Source: Ollibium composti
GTDB lineage: Bacteria; Pseudomonadota; Alphaproteobacteria; Rhizobiales; Rhizobiaceae
DNA length: 64,000 bases
Assembly (NCBI RefSeq): GCF_004801285.1
Contig: NZ_SSNY01000007.1
Location: 1-64,000 of the forward strand
Direction: 5' to 3'
In this document: piece after piece, positions 27,098 through 37,339 of the stretch
How positions within the stretch are numbered: the first letter of the stretch is position 1
Layout of the letters: each line of letters begins with the position of its first letter
Notes under the pieces: generated by a model
Told to the model about the DNA's origin: nothing
Database searches by the model: none
What the model saw: only the letters and a program-made list of their open reading frames with translations
Translations under genes and position numbers: made by a program

Positions 27098-27723
27098 AAC
27101 GGTCGCTGCTTGTCCTCGGTTGTGGTGGACATGGTCGCGTGGTTGCCGATGCCGCATTCGAATGTGGCTATGACGAGGTTGCCTTTCTCGACGATGTAGG
27201 ATCGGCGCATCAACCTCGTGGTCTCAAGGTGCTCGGGCCATTCGCTGCGACGGCGGACTTCGCGCCTGACTGGCCGGCAGCGATTGCTGCAGTGGGAAAC
27301 GGCGATCTGCGCCTGAGGCTGTTCCACGACATACGGCAGCTAGGGTTTGAGACGCCCAGCATCGTTCATCCGTCGGCCGTCGTCAGCCGTGGCGCGCTCA
27401 TCGGCAATGGAGTATTCGTTGCGGCCGGTGCGATTATCAACACCGACGCGCGGATAGGGGATGCGGTGATCGTCAATACCGGCGCACGCATCGACCATGA
27501 TTGTGAGATAGGCGTTGGCAGCCACATTGCCCCTGGGGCGACACTGTCTGGAAGCGTTGTCGTTGGTCAACGGACATGGCTTGGAACCGGCTGCTCGGTT
27601 CGCCAGGGAACTAGGATCGGCGAAAAGGTGATGGTCGGCGTAGGAGCTGCTGTCGTGTCGGACCTTGCTGATGGTCTAACTTATGTCGGTGTTCCTGCCC
27701 GTGTGCTTAAGAACGCCAGATAG
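27094..27723 (+). CDS. Sugar O/N-acyltransferase with left-handed beta-helix (PglD/NeuD family)
   Basis: This 209-residue protein has an N-terminal Rossmann-like part ('LLVLGCGGHGRVVADAAFEC') and a C-terminal left-handed beta-helix of hexapeptide repeats (about 90-200). The catalytic His region is 'TGARIDHDCEIGVGSHIAPG'. PglD acetylates the C4 amine of UDP-4-amino-4,6-dideoxy-GlcNAc to give UDP-diacetylbacillosamine. NeuD-type relatives acetylate other sugars, so the substrate is inferred from the pglC/pglE/pglF neighbours. The GTG start at 27094 overlaps the upstream stop. The aminotransferase gene follows after 11 bp. Confidence 0.85.
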   Translation: MKRSLLVLGCGGHGRVVADAAFECGYDEVAFLDDVGSAHQPRGLKVLGPFAATADFAPDWPAAIAAVGNGDLRLRLFHDIRQLGFETPSIVHPSAVVSRGALIGNGVFVAAGAIINTDARIGDAVIVNTGARIDHDCEIGVGSHIAPGATLSGSVVVGQRTWLGTGCSVRQGTRIGEKVMVGVGAAVVSDLADGLTYVGVPARVLKNAR

Positions 27724-27734
27724 GACCTCTGCTT

Positions 27735-28943
27735 ATGCTCAATACGCCCTTTTCACCCTGGCCCGCCTTTTCCGAAGAGGAAGTGGAGGCCGTTGCAGGT
27801 GTCATGCGATCCAACCGGGTCAACTATTGGACCGGCGAGGAATGCCGCAAATTCGAACGCGAATTTGCGGAGTGGACCGGATCGCGCCATGCCATCGCGC
27901 TCGGCAACGGCACGCTGGCGCTCGATCTTGCTTTGCATGGCTTGGGCATCGGGCCGGGCGACGAGGTGGTGGTCACGCCGCGTACCTTCCTCGCATCGGT
28001 TTCGTGCGTGGTGAACGCAGGAGCCGTTCCGGTCTTCGCCGATGTCGATAGTGACAGTGGCAACATCACAGCCGACACCATTGCCGCAGTGTTGACCCCG
28101 CGCACCAGAGCCGTCATCCCGGTACATCTGGCCGGCTGGCCCTGTGACATGGACCCGATCATGGATCTCGCCGCCGCTCGCGGCTTGAAGATTATCGAGG
28201 ACTGCGCCCAAGCTCATGGCGCCCGCTACAAAGGCCGGTCCGTCGGTTCGATCGGGCATGTCGGCGCATGGTCGTTCTGCCAGGATAAGATCGTCACCAC
28301 CGGCGGCGAGGGCGGCATGGTGACGACGGACGATCCCGAAGTGTGGTCACGCATGTGGTCCTTCAAGGATCACGGCAAAAGCTGGGAGGCTGTCTACGAG
28401 CGTGCGCACCCGCCCGGTTTCCGCTGGCTGCACGAAAGCTTCGGCACCAACTGGCGCATGCTGGAGATGCAGGCTGCGATCGGGCGCATCCAGTTGCGGC
28501 GCATGAGCGAATGGACGCAGGCACGGACCCGGAATGCGATGGGGATCCGGGAGGCCTTGGAGCGCCTCGCCGGAGCGGATGGCCCTGTGCGCGTACCGGC
28601 CTTGCACCAGGACATTGCCGGCAGGAATGACGGCTCCCGCCACGCCTTCTACAAGTTCTATGCCTTTGTCCGTCCGGAGAATCTTGCAGCCGGATGGACC
28701 CGAGACCGTATCGTAAGCGAGGTCAACGGTGCCGGCGTTCCCTGCTATCAGGGATCCTGTTCAGAGGTCTATCTTGAGAAGGCGTTCGACGGCACCGGAT
28801 GGCGCCCTGCCGAACCCTTGCCGATCGCGCGCGCGCTTGGCGAGACGAGCCTGATGTTCCTGGTGCACCCGACGTTGCGGAGCGAGGAAATCGCCAAGAC
28901 GGCAGCGGTGGTGTCAGACGTCTTGCGCAGGGCCGCGGTCTGA
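27735..28943 (+). CDS. DegT/DnrJ/EryC1/StrS-family sugar aminotransferase (PglE-like)
   Basis: This is a 402-residue PLP enzyme that converts a 4-keto-6-deoxy nucleotide sugar to the 4-amino sugar. The motifs are 'ALGNGTLALDLALHGLGI', the PLP-ring Asp in 'KIIEDCAQAHGARYKG', and the Schiff-base Lys in 'SFCQDKIVTTGGEGGM'. In context it would act between the membrane dehydratase (29141) and the acetyltransferase (27094). The unusual 'QDK' in place of the more common 'S..K' spacing (H-P-x-K) still places a Lys at the right position. The ATG at 27735 follows the previous stop by 11 bp. Confidence 0.88.
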   Translation: MLNTPFSPWPAFSEEEVEAVAGVMRSNRVNYWTGEECRKFEREFAEWTGSRHAIALGNGTLALDLALHGLGIGPGDEVVVTPRTFLASVSCVVNAGAVPVFADVDSDSGNITADTIAAVLTPRTRAVIPVHLAGWPCDMDPIMDLAAARGLKIIEDCAQAHGARYKGRSVGSIGHVGAWSFCQDKIVTTGGEGGMVTTDDPEVWSRMWSFKDHGKSWEAVYERAHPPGFRWLHESFGTNWRMLEMQAAIGRIQLRRMSEWTQARTRNAMGIREALERLAGADGPVRVPALHQDIAGRNDGSRHAFYKFYAFVRPENLAAGWTRDRIVSEVNGAGVPCYQGSCSEVYLEKAFDGTGWRPAEPLPIARALGETSLMFLVHPTLRSEEIAKTAAVVSDVLRRAAV

Positions 28944-29140
28944 TCTTCCTTCGCAAGGCTAGCGACGTACGAATCCGATCCGTTTTCGATTCATGCCATC
29001 GCGGGGTTGCTTGTAAGGTCGGCCAATCCGGAAAAGATCTGATCAAGATAGTTTTTGCGGAGAGTGCTCATGAGAGTATCGGTGCCCTTTCTTCTTTTTC
29101 GGCTTCCGTCATCCAATGCGCGCCTGTAGAAGGCCAATCT

Positions 29141-31093
29141 ATGGCACCCATACTGGATATTAGCGTCAAACTGATCGGTCTGCCGCGGCGACAGAAGCAG
29201 CTTTTCGCCCTGTTTGCCGATGTAGTGATGTCATTGGTGGCGATGTGGCTGGCTTTTTCGCTCAGGCTGGATGTGGATCACGCGCCTCGCAATTTTGAAT
29301 GGGTCCCTTACGGCCTAGCTGCTTTCCTTTTCATTCCTTTTTTTGTCAGGCTGGGTCTGTATCGGGCGATTTTTCGTTATTCGGGCGCTTCGAGCCTTGC
29401 TGCCGTTGCCAGCGCCGTCTTCTTGTACGGTATCCTGTTGAGCCTTATTCTTTTCATCGCCAAATTTCCCGGCGTGCCCCGTTCGATCGGCATTCTTCAG
29501 CCTATCCTGTTCTTTACGCTTGTATTTGGTAGCCGCGTGGTCGCCTCGCAATTGCTCATTCGGGCCGTGCCGGGGGTGGCGACGGTCAAGAACGTGCTGA
29601 TCTATGGTGCCGGCCAGGCGGGCGCGCAGGCTTGCGAGGCCCTGGCCATGACTCCCGAATATCGGGTCAGGGGGTTTCTTGACGACGATCCGGCAAAGCA
29701 TAACTGGCGTCTGCACGGGCGTCCGGTCATCGATCCCAGGCATGCCGCCGAAGTCGTCGCCCGCTTCGGCATCAGCGATATTCTGATCGCCGTCCCGAGC
29801 GCCGGTATCGAGCGGCGGCGCCAGATCGTCGATTCGCTGGCAGCGCTCCAGGTTCGTGTGCGGACGATTCCCGGCATCCTCGATCTGGCGCGCGGTACCG
29901 CGCGGATCGACGAGATCCAGGAGTTGCAGATTATCGACCTTTTGGAACGGGCGCCGATCGTCACGCCTCTGGACAGGTCCAGGATAGCTGGCAAGACGGT
30001 GCTGGTTACCGGTGCCGGCGGTTCGATCGGCAGCGAACTGAGCCGACAGATCCTTTCACTGGGGCCGGCCGAGCTGGTCTTGTTCGATCACAACGAGTTC
30101 AGCCTCTACATGATCGATGACGAATTGCGCCGGCTGGCGCCGCAACTGAAGGTGCCGACCGAGATCGTCTCATGCTTGGGCTCCATCCGCGACGAAATCC
30201 GGGTCAGGATGGTGATGGAGGGGCACAAGCCGCAGCTCGTCTATCATGCCGCCGCATACAAGCATGTGCCGCTGGTCGAATCCAACCCGATTGAGGCGGC
30301 GACGAACAACATACTCGGTACGGCAATCGTGGCGAACCAGGCGGAAGCGGCAGGCGTCGAGCGCTTCACCCTGATTTCCACCGACAAGGCCGTCCGCCCG
30401 ACGAATTTCATGGGCGCAAGCAAGCGTCTGGCCGAGCAGATCGTCCAGGGGCTGGCGGCGAAACCAGGACAGAAGACCGTTTTCTCCATGGTGCGCTTCG
30501 GCAACGTGCTGGGCAGCAGCGGCTCGGTGGTTCCGCTTTTCCGGCGCCAGATCGCATCGGGCGGTCCGTTGACCGTCACCGATCCCGAGGTCATCCGCTA
30601 TTTCATGACCATCCCGGAGGCTGTCGGCCTCGTCCTCCAGTCGTCGCAAATGGCGCAGGGCGGGGAGGTCTTCGTGCTGGACATGGGCGACCCGGTCAAG
30701 ATCATCGATCTTGCGCGCAAGATGATCCGCCTGTCCGGTCATGTCGAGCGCACGCCCGCCAATCCCTATGGCGATATCGAAATCAAGATCGTTGGCCTGA
30801 GGCCGGGTGAGAAGCTCTATGAGGAACTTCTTATCGGCAACGATCCGCAACGCACGTCGAATTCGCACATCATGATGGCGCGTGAGAGTTTTGTCCCGCC
30901 TGAGCAGCTTGCCGGGGAGATCGAGACCATACGCCACTGCGTCGAGAGACAGGACGTTGCCATGCTTGCTGGCGTGCTGATGCGCACGGTTGCCGGCTTC
31001 AACTGGAACGGCGAAACGGCGCCGACCGCCGCGAATAGCTGGCGTCAACCGGAAGACGAGCCGTTTCTGGACCGGAGGGCGGGCTCGTTCTGA
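29141..31093 (+). CDS. Membrane-bound nucleoside-diphosphate-sugar 4,6-dehydratase (PglF/WbpM/CapD family)
   Basis: This 650-residue protein has four N-terminal membrane helices (about 25-130), a CoA-binding-like Rossmann domain ('VLIYGAGQAGAQA', about 150-260) and a catalytic SDR domain with 'VLVTGAGGSIGSEL' (about 288-301). The active site is the 'STDKAVRPTNFMGASKR' type, where Met replaces the usual Tyr (M-x3-K). These proteins dehydrate UDP-GlcNAc to the 4-keto-6-deoxy sugar that the aminotransferase uses. I chose ATG 29141 after AAGG; the frame is open to 28799 but that part overlaps the upstream gene. It is the last gene of the island before tRNA-Gln. Confidence 0.9.
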   Translation: MAPILDISVKLIGLPRRQKQLFALFADVVMSLVAMWLAFSLRLDVDHAPRNFEWVPYGLAAFLFIPFFVRLGLYRAIFRYSGASSLAAVASAVFLYGILLSLILFIAKFPGVPRSIGILQPILFFTLVFGSRVVASQLLIRAVPGVATVKNVLIYGAGQAGAQACEALAMTPEYRVRGFLDDDPAKHNWRLHGRPVIDPRHAAEVVARFGISDILIAVPSAGIERRRQIVDSLAALQVRVRTIPGILDLARGTARIDEIQELQIIDLLERAPIVTPLDRSRIAGKTVLVTGAGGSIGSELSRQILSLGPAELVLFDHNEFSLYMIDDELRRLAPQLKVPTEIVSCLGSIRDEIRVRMVMEGHKPQLVYHAAAYKHVPLVESNPIEAATNNILGTAIVANQAEAAGVERFTLISTDKAVRPTNFMGASKRLAEQIVQGLAAKPGQKTVFSMVRFGNVLGSSGSVVPLFRRQIASGGPLTVTDPEVIRYFMTIPEAVGLVLQSSQMAQGGEVFVLDMGDPVKIIDLARKMIRLSGHVERTPANPYGDIEIKIVGLRPGEKLYEELLIGNDPQRTSNSHIMMARESFVPPEQLAGEIETIRHCVERQDVAMLAGVLMRTVAGFNWNGETAPTAANSWRQPEDEPFLDRRAGSF

Positions 31094-31214
31094 GCTGCGG
31101 CAGCAGGGCCGCCAATGCCTGCGCTACAAAGCCCGCCAAGTAGATTCACGCCAAACGATCAAGCCGTCCTGAACGGGGAGCAAATGAGGCTGCTCTTGAT
31201 GGCTTTCCGGAAAG

Positions 31215-31289
31215 TGGCTGGGGCGCCAGGATTCGAACCTGGGAATGTCGGTACCAAAAACCGATGCCTTACCACTTGGCGACGCCCCA
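31215..31289 (-). tRNA. tRNA-Gln (anticodon TTG)
   Basis: The 75-nt minus-strand sequence folds as a cloverleaf. The acceptor stem TGGGGCG pairs with CGCCCCA. The anticodon stem TCGGT/ACCGA holds the loop TTTTGGT with anticodon TTG, and the T arm contains GGTTCGAATCC. Discriminator G and an encoded CCA follow. Its 3' end points toward the polysaccharide island, which starts about 120 bp away. Confidence 0.97.
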
Positions 31290-31322
31290 ACGTTCGATCA
31301 CGTCGGATCGAATGTGAGCGGC

Positions 31323-31351
31323 CTTATAGGCAGAGCCGTCAAAAAGCACAA
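31323..31351 (-). promoter_or_regulatory. Probable sigma-70 promoter of tRNA-Gln
   Basis: On the minus strand TTGTGC (31351-31346) and TATAAG (31328-31323) are separated by exactly 17 bp. Transcription would start about 27 bp before the mature tRNA. Confidence 0.5.
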
Positions 31352-31373
31352 TCACCTACGATCGCCAAAGTGC

Positions 31374-31718
31374 CTAATCTCCCCACACGGCCAGTTCGTT
31401 GCCGGCGGGATCGAGGAAGTGGAAACGCCGGCCGCCGGGAAAGGAAAAGATCGGTTTGACGATCGTTCCGCCGGCGTTTGTGACGGCAAGCAGCGTTTCC
31501 TCCAGCTTTTCCGAATAGAGGATCGGCAGCGGCTTTGCCGCCACCTCTGCCGCATCGGCCTGGAAGCCGCCCTCCAGCCCTTCGTCGAAGGCCGAATAGG
31601 TCGGCCCGTAGTCGGTGAAGGACCATGAAAAAGCGGCACTGTAGAACGCCTTGACGCTGTCGAGCCTGCCGTGCGCCGCCGGCAATTCCAGATAGTCGAG
31701 CTTGCCTGTCTGTTTCAT
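31374..31718 (-). CDS. VOC-superfamily (glyoxalase/bleomycin-resistance-like) protein
   Basis: This 114-residue protein has the two beta-alpha-beta-beta-beta modules of the vicinal oxygen chelate fold: 'LDYLELPAAHGRLDSVKAFY' at the start and 'GRRFHFLDPAGNELAVW' at the end. The substrate is unknown. Many such small proteins are annotated as lactoylglutathione lyase-like without proof. I chose the ATG at 31718 with AAGGACGG upstream; a longer frame to 31883 has a Cys/Lys-rich, unconvincing extension. It is divergent from ppdK. Confidence 0.8.
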   Translation of the reverse strand: MKQTGKLDYLELPAAHGRLDSVKAFYSAAFSWSFTDYGPTYSAFDEGLEGGFQADAAEVAAKPLPILYSEKLEETLLAVTNAGGTIVKPIFSFPGGRRFHFLDPAGNELAVWGD

Positions 31719-31905
31719 GGCACCGTCCTTTTTGTTCCCTTTATGTTCTATATCTTGTATCCCGACCGGGCAAGAGCAGGGGCAAGATTTTTTCTTAATC
31801 GATTGTACGCCGCCGCACTTCTTGCCTTTCGCACCGCAGCATTCTATCGCTCCCGACGAACGTCCGCACAGGATGTCCGCCAACCTGGAAGGCTAGGGAG
31901 CGAAC

Positions 31906-34572
31906 ATGACCAAGTGGGTCTACACCTTCGGCGACGGCGCGGCCGAAGGGCGCGCGAGCGACCGCAACCTGCTCGGCGGCAAGGGAGCCAACCTTGCCGA
32001 GATGTGCAGTCTGGGCCTGCCGGTGCCGCCCGGCTTCACCGTCACCACCGAAGCCTGCAACTGGTATTATGCCAACGGCCGTTCCTATCCCGCGGCTCTC
32101 GAAGGCGAGGTCGAGGAAGCCCTGAACCATGTCGGCAGGCTTACCGGCCGCCGCTTCGGCGATCCTGGTAAGCTGCTGCTGGTCTCAGTCCGCTCCGGTG
32201 CCCGCGCGTCGATGCCGGGCATGATGGACACGGTGCTCAATCTCGGCCTCAATGACGAGACGGTCGGGGCGCTGGCCGCAGATTCCGGCGACGAGCGCTT
32301 CGCCTATGACAGCTACCGGCGCTTCATCCAGATGTATTGCAATGTCGTGCTCGGTCTCGATCACGAGGTATTCGAGGAGATCCTCGAGGATCGCAAGGCG
32401 AGCCTCGGTCACGAGCTCGATACCGATCTGACCGCGCTGGAATGGCAGGAGGTGATCGCCCTCTACAAGGCGCGGATCGAGGAGGAACTGGGCAAGCCGT
32501 TTCCGCAGGACCCGCAGGAACAGCTCTGGGGTGCCATCGGCGCGGTCTTTTCGAGCTGGATGAATGCGCGCGCCATCACCTATCGCCGGCTGCACGACAT
32601 TCCCGAGAGCTGGGGCACGGCCGTCAACGTGCAGGCCATGGTGTTCGGCAACATGGGCGAAACCTCGGCTACCGGCGTTGCCTTCACCCGCAACCCTTCG
32701 ACCGGCGAAAAGTCGCTCTATGGCGAATTCCTGGTCAACGCGCAGGGAGAGGACGTGGTGGCCGGCATCCGCACGCCGCAGAACATCACCGAGGCCGCTC
32801 GTATCGCCGCCGGCTCCGACAAGCCTTCCTTGCAGAAGCTAATGCCGGATGCCTTCCAGAACTTCGTCGACATATCGTCGAGGCTGGAAAAGCACTACCG
32901 CGACATGCAGGATCTGGAGTTCACCATCGAGCGCGGCAAATTGTGGATGCTGCAGACGCGGTCGGGCAAGCGCACGGCCAAGGCGGCGCTGAAGATCGCG
33001 GTGGATATGGCGAACGAGGGCCTGGTCACCCGTGCGGAGGCGGTGGCGCGCATCGATCCGGCCTCGCTGGACCAACTCCTGCATCCCACCATCGACCCGA
33101 AGGCCAAGCGTGACGTGCTGGGCATCGGCCTGCCGGCCTCGCCGGGGGCGGCCACCGGCGAGATCGTCTTTTCCTCCGACGAGGCCGAGGAGGCCAAGGC
33201 GGTCGGGCGCAAGGTCATCCTGGTGCGCGTCGAGACGAGCCCGGAAGATATCCACGGCATGCACGCGGCGGAGGGCATCCTGACCACGCGCGGCGGCATG
33301 ACCAGCCATGCTGCGGTGGTGGCGCGCGGCATGGGCAAGCCTTGCGTCTCAGGCGCCGGCTCGCTGCGTGTCGATCATCGCACAGGCACGCTGATGGCGA
33401 TGGGGACCGCCTTGAAGAAAGGTGACGTCATCACCATCGACGGCGGCAACGGCCAGGTGCTGAAGGGCGCGGTGCCGATGCTGCAACCCGAGCTTTCGGG
33501 TGATTTCGCCGCCATCATGGAATGGGCGGATGCTGCCCGGCGCATGAAGGTGCGCACCAATGCCGAAACGCCTGCGGACGCGCGCATGGCCCGCTCCTTC
33601 GGCGCGGAAGGCATCGGCCTGTGCCGTACAGAGCATATGTTCTTCGACGGCCAGCGTATCGTCGCCATGCGCGAGATGATTTTGGCCGATACGGAAAAGG
33701 ACAGGCGTGCCGCGCTTGCCAAGCTGCTGCCCATGCAGCGCGCCGACTTCCTCGAACTGTTCGAGATCATGGCAGGCCTGCCGGTGACGATCCGCCTGCT
33801 CGACCCGCCGCTGCATGAGTTCCTGCCGAAGACCGAGGAGGAAATCGCCGAGGTCGCCGCGGCCATGAACGTCTCGGCCGACAAGCTGCGCCAGCGCACT
33901 GAGGCGCTGCACGAGTTCAACCCGATGCTGGGTCATCGCGGCTGCCGCCTCGCCGTCTCTTATCCGGAGATCGCCGAGATGCAGGCGCGCGCCATCTTCG
34001 AGGCCGCCGTCGAGGCCGGCCGCAAGGCAGGGCAACTGGTGGTGCCGGAAGTGATGGTGCCGCTGGTCGGTCTGGTCAAGGAACTTGACTACGTGAAGGC
34101 CCGCATCGACCAGGCCGCGAAGGCGGTGATGGAAGAGACCGGCGTCCACATCGACTATCTCGTCGGCACGATGATCGAGCTGCCGCGCGCCGCGATCCGC
34201 GCCAACGTCATTGCCGAGACGGCCGAGTTCTTTTCGTTCGGCACCAACGACCTCACCCAGACCACCTTCGGCATTTCGCGCGACGATGCCGCCTCTTTCC
34301 TGGAAACGTACAGGCACAAGGGCATCATCGAGCAGGACCCGTTCGTTTCCCTCGATATCGAAGGCGTCGGTGAACTGGTGCGCTTGGCGGCGGAAAAGGG
34401 CAGGGCGGCCCGGCCGGGAATAAAGCTCGGCATCTGCGGCGAGCATGGCGGCGACCCGGCCTCGATCCGCTTCTGCGAGGAGGTCGGTCTGGACTACGTG
34501 TCCTGTTCGCCCTTCCGTGTGCCCATCGCCAAGCTGGCCGCCGCGCAGGCGGCGGTGCGCGGCAAGAACTGA
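31906..34572 (+). CDS. ppdK: Pyruvate, phosphate dikinase
   Basis: This enzyme interconverts pyruvate + ATP + phosphate and phosphoenolpyruvate + AMP + pyrophosphate, linking lower glycolysis and gluconeogenesis in the cytoplasm. The 888-residue protein has the N-terminal ATP-grasp domain (with 'LGGKGANLAEMCSLGLPVPP'), the swivelling phosphohistidine domain ('TRGGMTSHAAVVARGMGKPC', catalytic His near 467) and the C-terminal PEP/pyruvate barrel with catalytic Cys in 'LGICGEHGGDP' (near 843). The length is typical. It is monocistronic and starts the core segment right of the island. Confidence 0.97.
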   Translation: MTKWVYTFGDGAAEGRASDRNLLGGKGANLAEMCSLGLPVPPGFTVTTEACNWYYANGRSYPAALEGEVEEALNHVGRLTGRRFGDPGKLLLVSVRSGARASMPGMMDTVLNLGLNDETVGALAADSGDERFAYDSYRRFIQMYCNVVLGLDHEVFEEILEDRKASLGHELDTDLTALEWQEVIALYKARIEEELGKPFPQDPQEQLWGAIGAVFSSWMNARAITYRRLHDIPESWGTAVNVQAMVFGNMGETSATGVAFTRNPSTGEKSLYGEFLVNAQGEDVVAGIRTPQNITEAARIAAGSDKPSLQKLMPDAFQNFVDISSRLEKHYRDMQDLEFTIERGKLWMLQTRSGKRTAKAALKIAVDMANEGLVTRAEAVARIDPASLDQLLHPTIDPKAKRDVLGIGLPASPGAATGEIVFSSDEAEEAKAVGRKVILVRVETSPEDIHGMHAAEGILTTRGGMTSHAAVVARGMGKPCVSGAGSLRVDHRTGTLMAMGTALKKGDVITIDGGNGQVLKGAVPMLQPELSGDFAAIMEWADAARRMKVRTNAETPADARMARSFGAEGIGLCRTEHMFFDGQRIVAMREMILADTEKDRRAALAKLLPMQRADFLELFEIMAGLPVTIRLLDPPLHEFLPKTEEEIAEVAAAMNVSADKLRQRTEALHEFNPMLGHRGCRLAVSYPEIAEMQARAIFEAAVEAGRKAGQLVVPEVMVPLVGLVKELDYVKARIDQAAKAVMEETGVHIDYLVGTMIELPRAAIRANVIAETAEFFSFGTNDLTQTTFGISRDDAASFLETYRHKGIIEQDPFVSLDIEGVGELVRLAAEKGRAARPGIKLGICGEHGGDPASIRFCEEVGLDYVSCSPFRVPIAKLAAAQAAVRGKN

Positions 34573-34582
34573 CCGGCCGGGT

Positions 34583-34987
34583 TCAGGGTATCGGCCTGTC
34601 CGTCGCGGCTGCGGCCGTCGCCTCGATCGACACCTTTTCGGGGTAGAAGGCGCCGTGGCCGCGAATGGCGAGCATCTCGTCGTAGGGATGCTCGTAGGCC
34701 CACATGATATCCGGGCGCGCTTCTCCTGCCGCGATCACGCTCCAATAGCTCGCATCTCCCTTGTAGGGGCAGTGCGTCGAAGTCTCGCTGCGGCGAAGGA
34801 AGTCGAAGTAGATGTCTTCGAAAGGGATATAGAGCACGTCGGCGTGCCCGGCCTCCTTCAGGACCTTGGCGTTCTTCGAGGAAGCGATGACCGCACTTGA
34901 AAAACGCACGGTCACCACGCCATCGAACGGGTCGACCGGAATGTGGTGCGAAGGATTGCTCTTAAAACCCGGTGAAGGATTGTCCAT
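34583..34987 (-). CDS. DUF427 domain protein
   Basis: This is a 134-residue protein of the DUF427 family, with 'VTVRFSSAVIASSKNAKVLK', 'YIPFEDIYFDFLRRSE' and 'CPYKGDASYWS', the three blocks that define it. The biochemical role is not established in any member I know. I chose the ATG at 34987, which matches the usual family start; the frame extends to 35071 without support. It is convergent with ppdK, with stops 10 bp apart. Confidence 0.85.
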   Translation of the reverse strand: MDNPSPGFKSNPSHHIPVDPFDGVVTVRFSSAVIASSKNAKVLKEAGHADVLYIPFEDIYFDFLRRSETSTHCPYKGDASYWSVIAAGEARPDIMWAYEHPYDEMLAIRGHGAFYPEKVSIEATAAAATDRPIP

Positions 34988-35103
34988 GCGGCGTCTCCAT
35001 CTTTGCCGCATAACGTGCGCCGAGCCGGCATGTTCCGCAACATCGCGGCTTCGCCGGACCGTTTGACCCATGTTTGCCTCGGTGCAGACCTTTGGAAGGG
35101 CCG

Positions 35104-35490
35104 TTATGCGGCCGCCTGGAAGACATCCATCAGTCCGGCATAGGAAGCGGCCAGGCTGGCGACCGGGTTCTCGCTTTTGGAGGCTGCCTCCACCTTCAGC
35201 GCCCCGCCGCTGGCGGGCAGGGTGAGCACGAGGAACTGGCGCTCGCCGCCGTCGCCAATGGACGCGGCGGCCACATGCTCGCTCTCGCCGTTTCTGTCGA
35301 GCCGCATCTTGAACAGCAACCTGCCGCCGACGGCTTCCAGCGCTCCGCCGACGACCTCGGCGAATTCGCCTTCGGAAACGGTATGAGTCTCCGGCACGAG
35401 GTCTGCCAGGCTCTCGGCCAGCTTTTCTTCCAAAGCCCCGTCTTCGAGGCTCTTGTCTTCCATGTCCTTGTCTTCGAGTTGCGCGCCCAT
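35104..35490 (-). CDS. Hypothetical protein with acidic N-terminal repeat
   Basis: I do not recognise the family. From ATG 35490 it has 128 residues. The start carries imperfect acidic repeats ('LEDKDMEDKSLEDGALEEK'), then a compact domain with 'FAEVVGGALEAVGGRLLFKM', 'SIGDGGERQFLVLTLPA' and a hydrophobic C-terminus ('NPVASLAASYAGLMDVFQAA'). There is no signal peptide. GATGAGGT precedes this ATG at the right distance, which is why I prefer it to ATG 35505. It lies between DUF427 and an acyl-CoA synthetase gene on the other strand. Confidence 0.55.
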   Translation of the reverse strand: MGAQLEDKDMEDKSLEDGALEEKLAESLADLVPETHTVSEGEFAEVVGGALEAVGGRLLFKMRLDRNGESEHVAAASIGDGGERQFLVLTLPASGGALKVEAASKSENPVASLAASYAGLMDVFQAAA

Positions 35491-35650
35491 GCGAACCTCA
35501 TCCATTCGCCAACGGCACCCCGCCGGAAATTACGATTCCCGCCGACAATGGCCGGATTGTGACGCATTCTACCTTTGTTCAAGGGCCGAACAGGTCGCTG
35601 GACATTGTCGGCGTTCGCTTCACAATGCCTGAAAAAACGGGAGGAACGAC

Positions 35651-37279
<1,629 letters not shown>

Positions 37280-37339
37280 AGGATCGCGCGCCTTTCGGCT
37301 TCAATCGCGTCGCAAAAGCCGATAAGGCTTCGACGCGGG

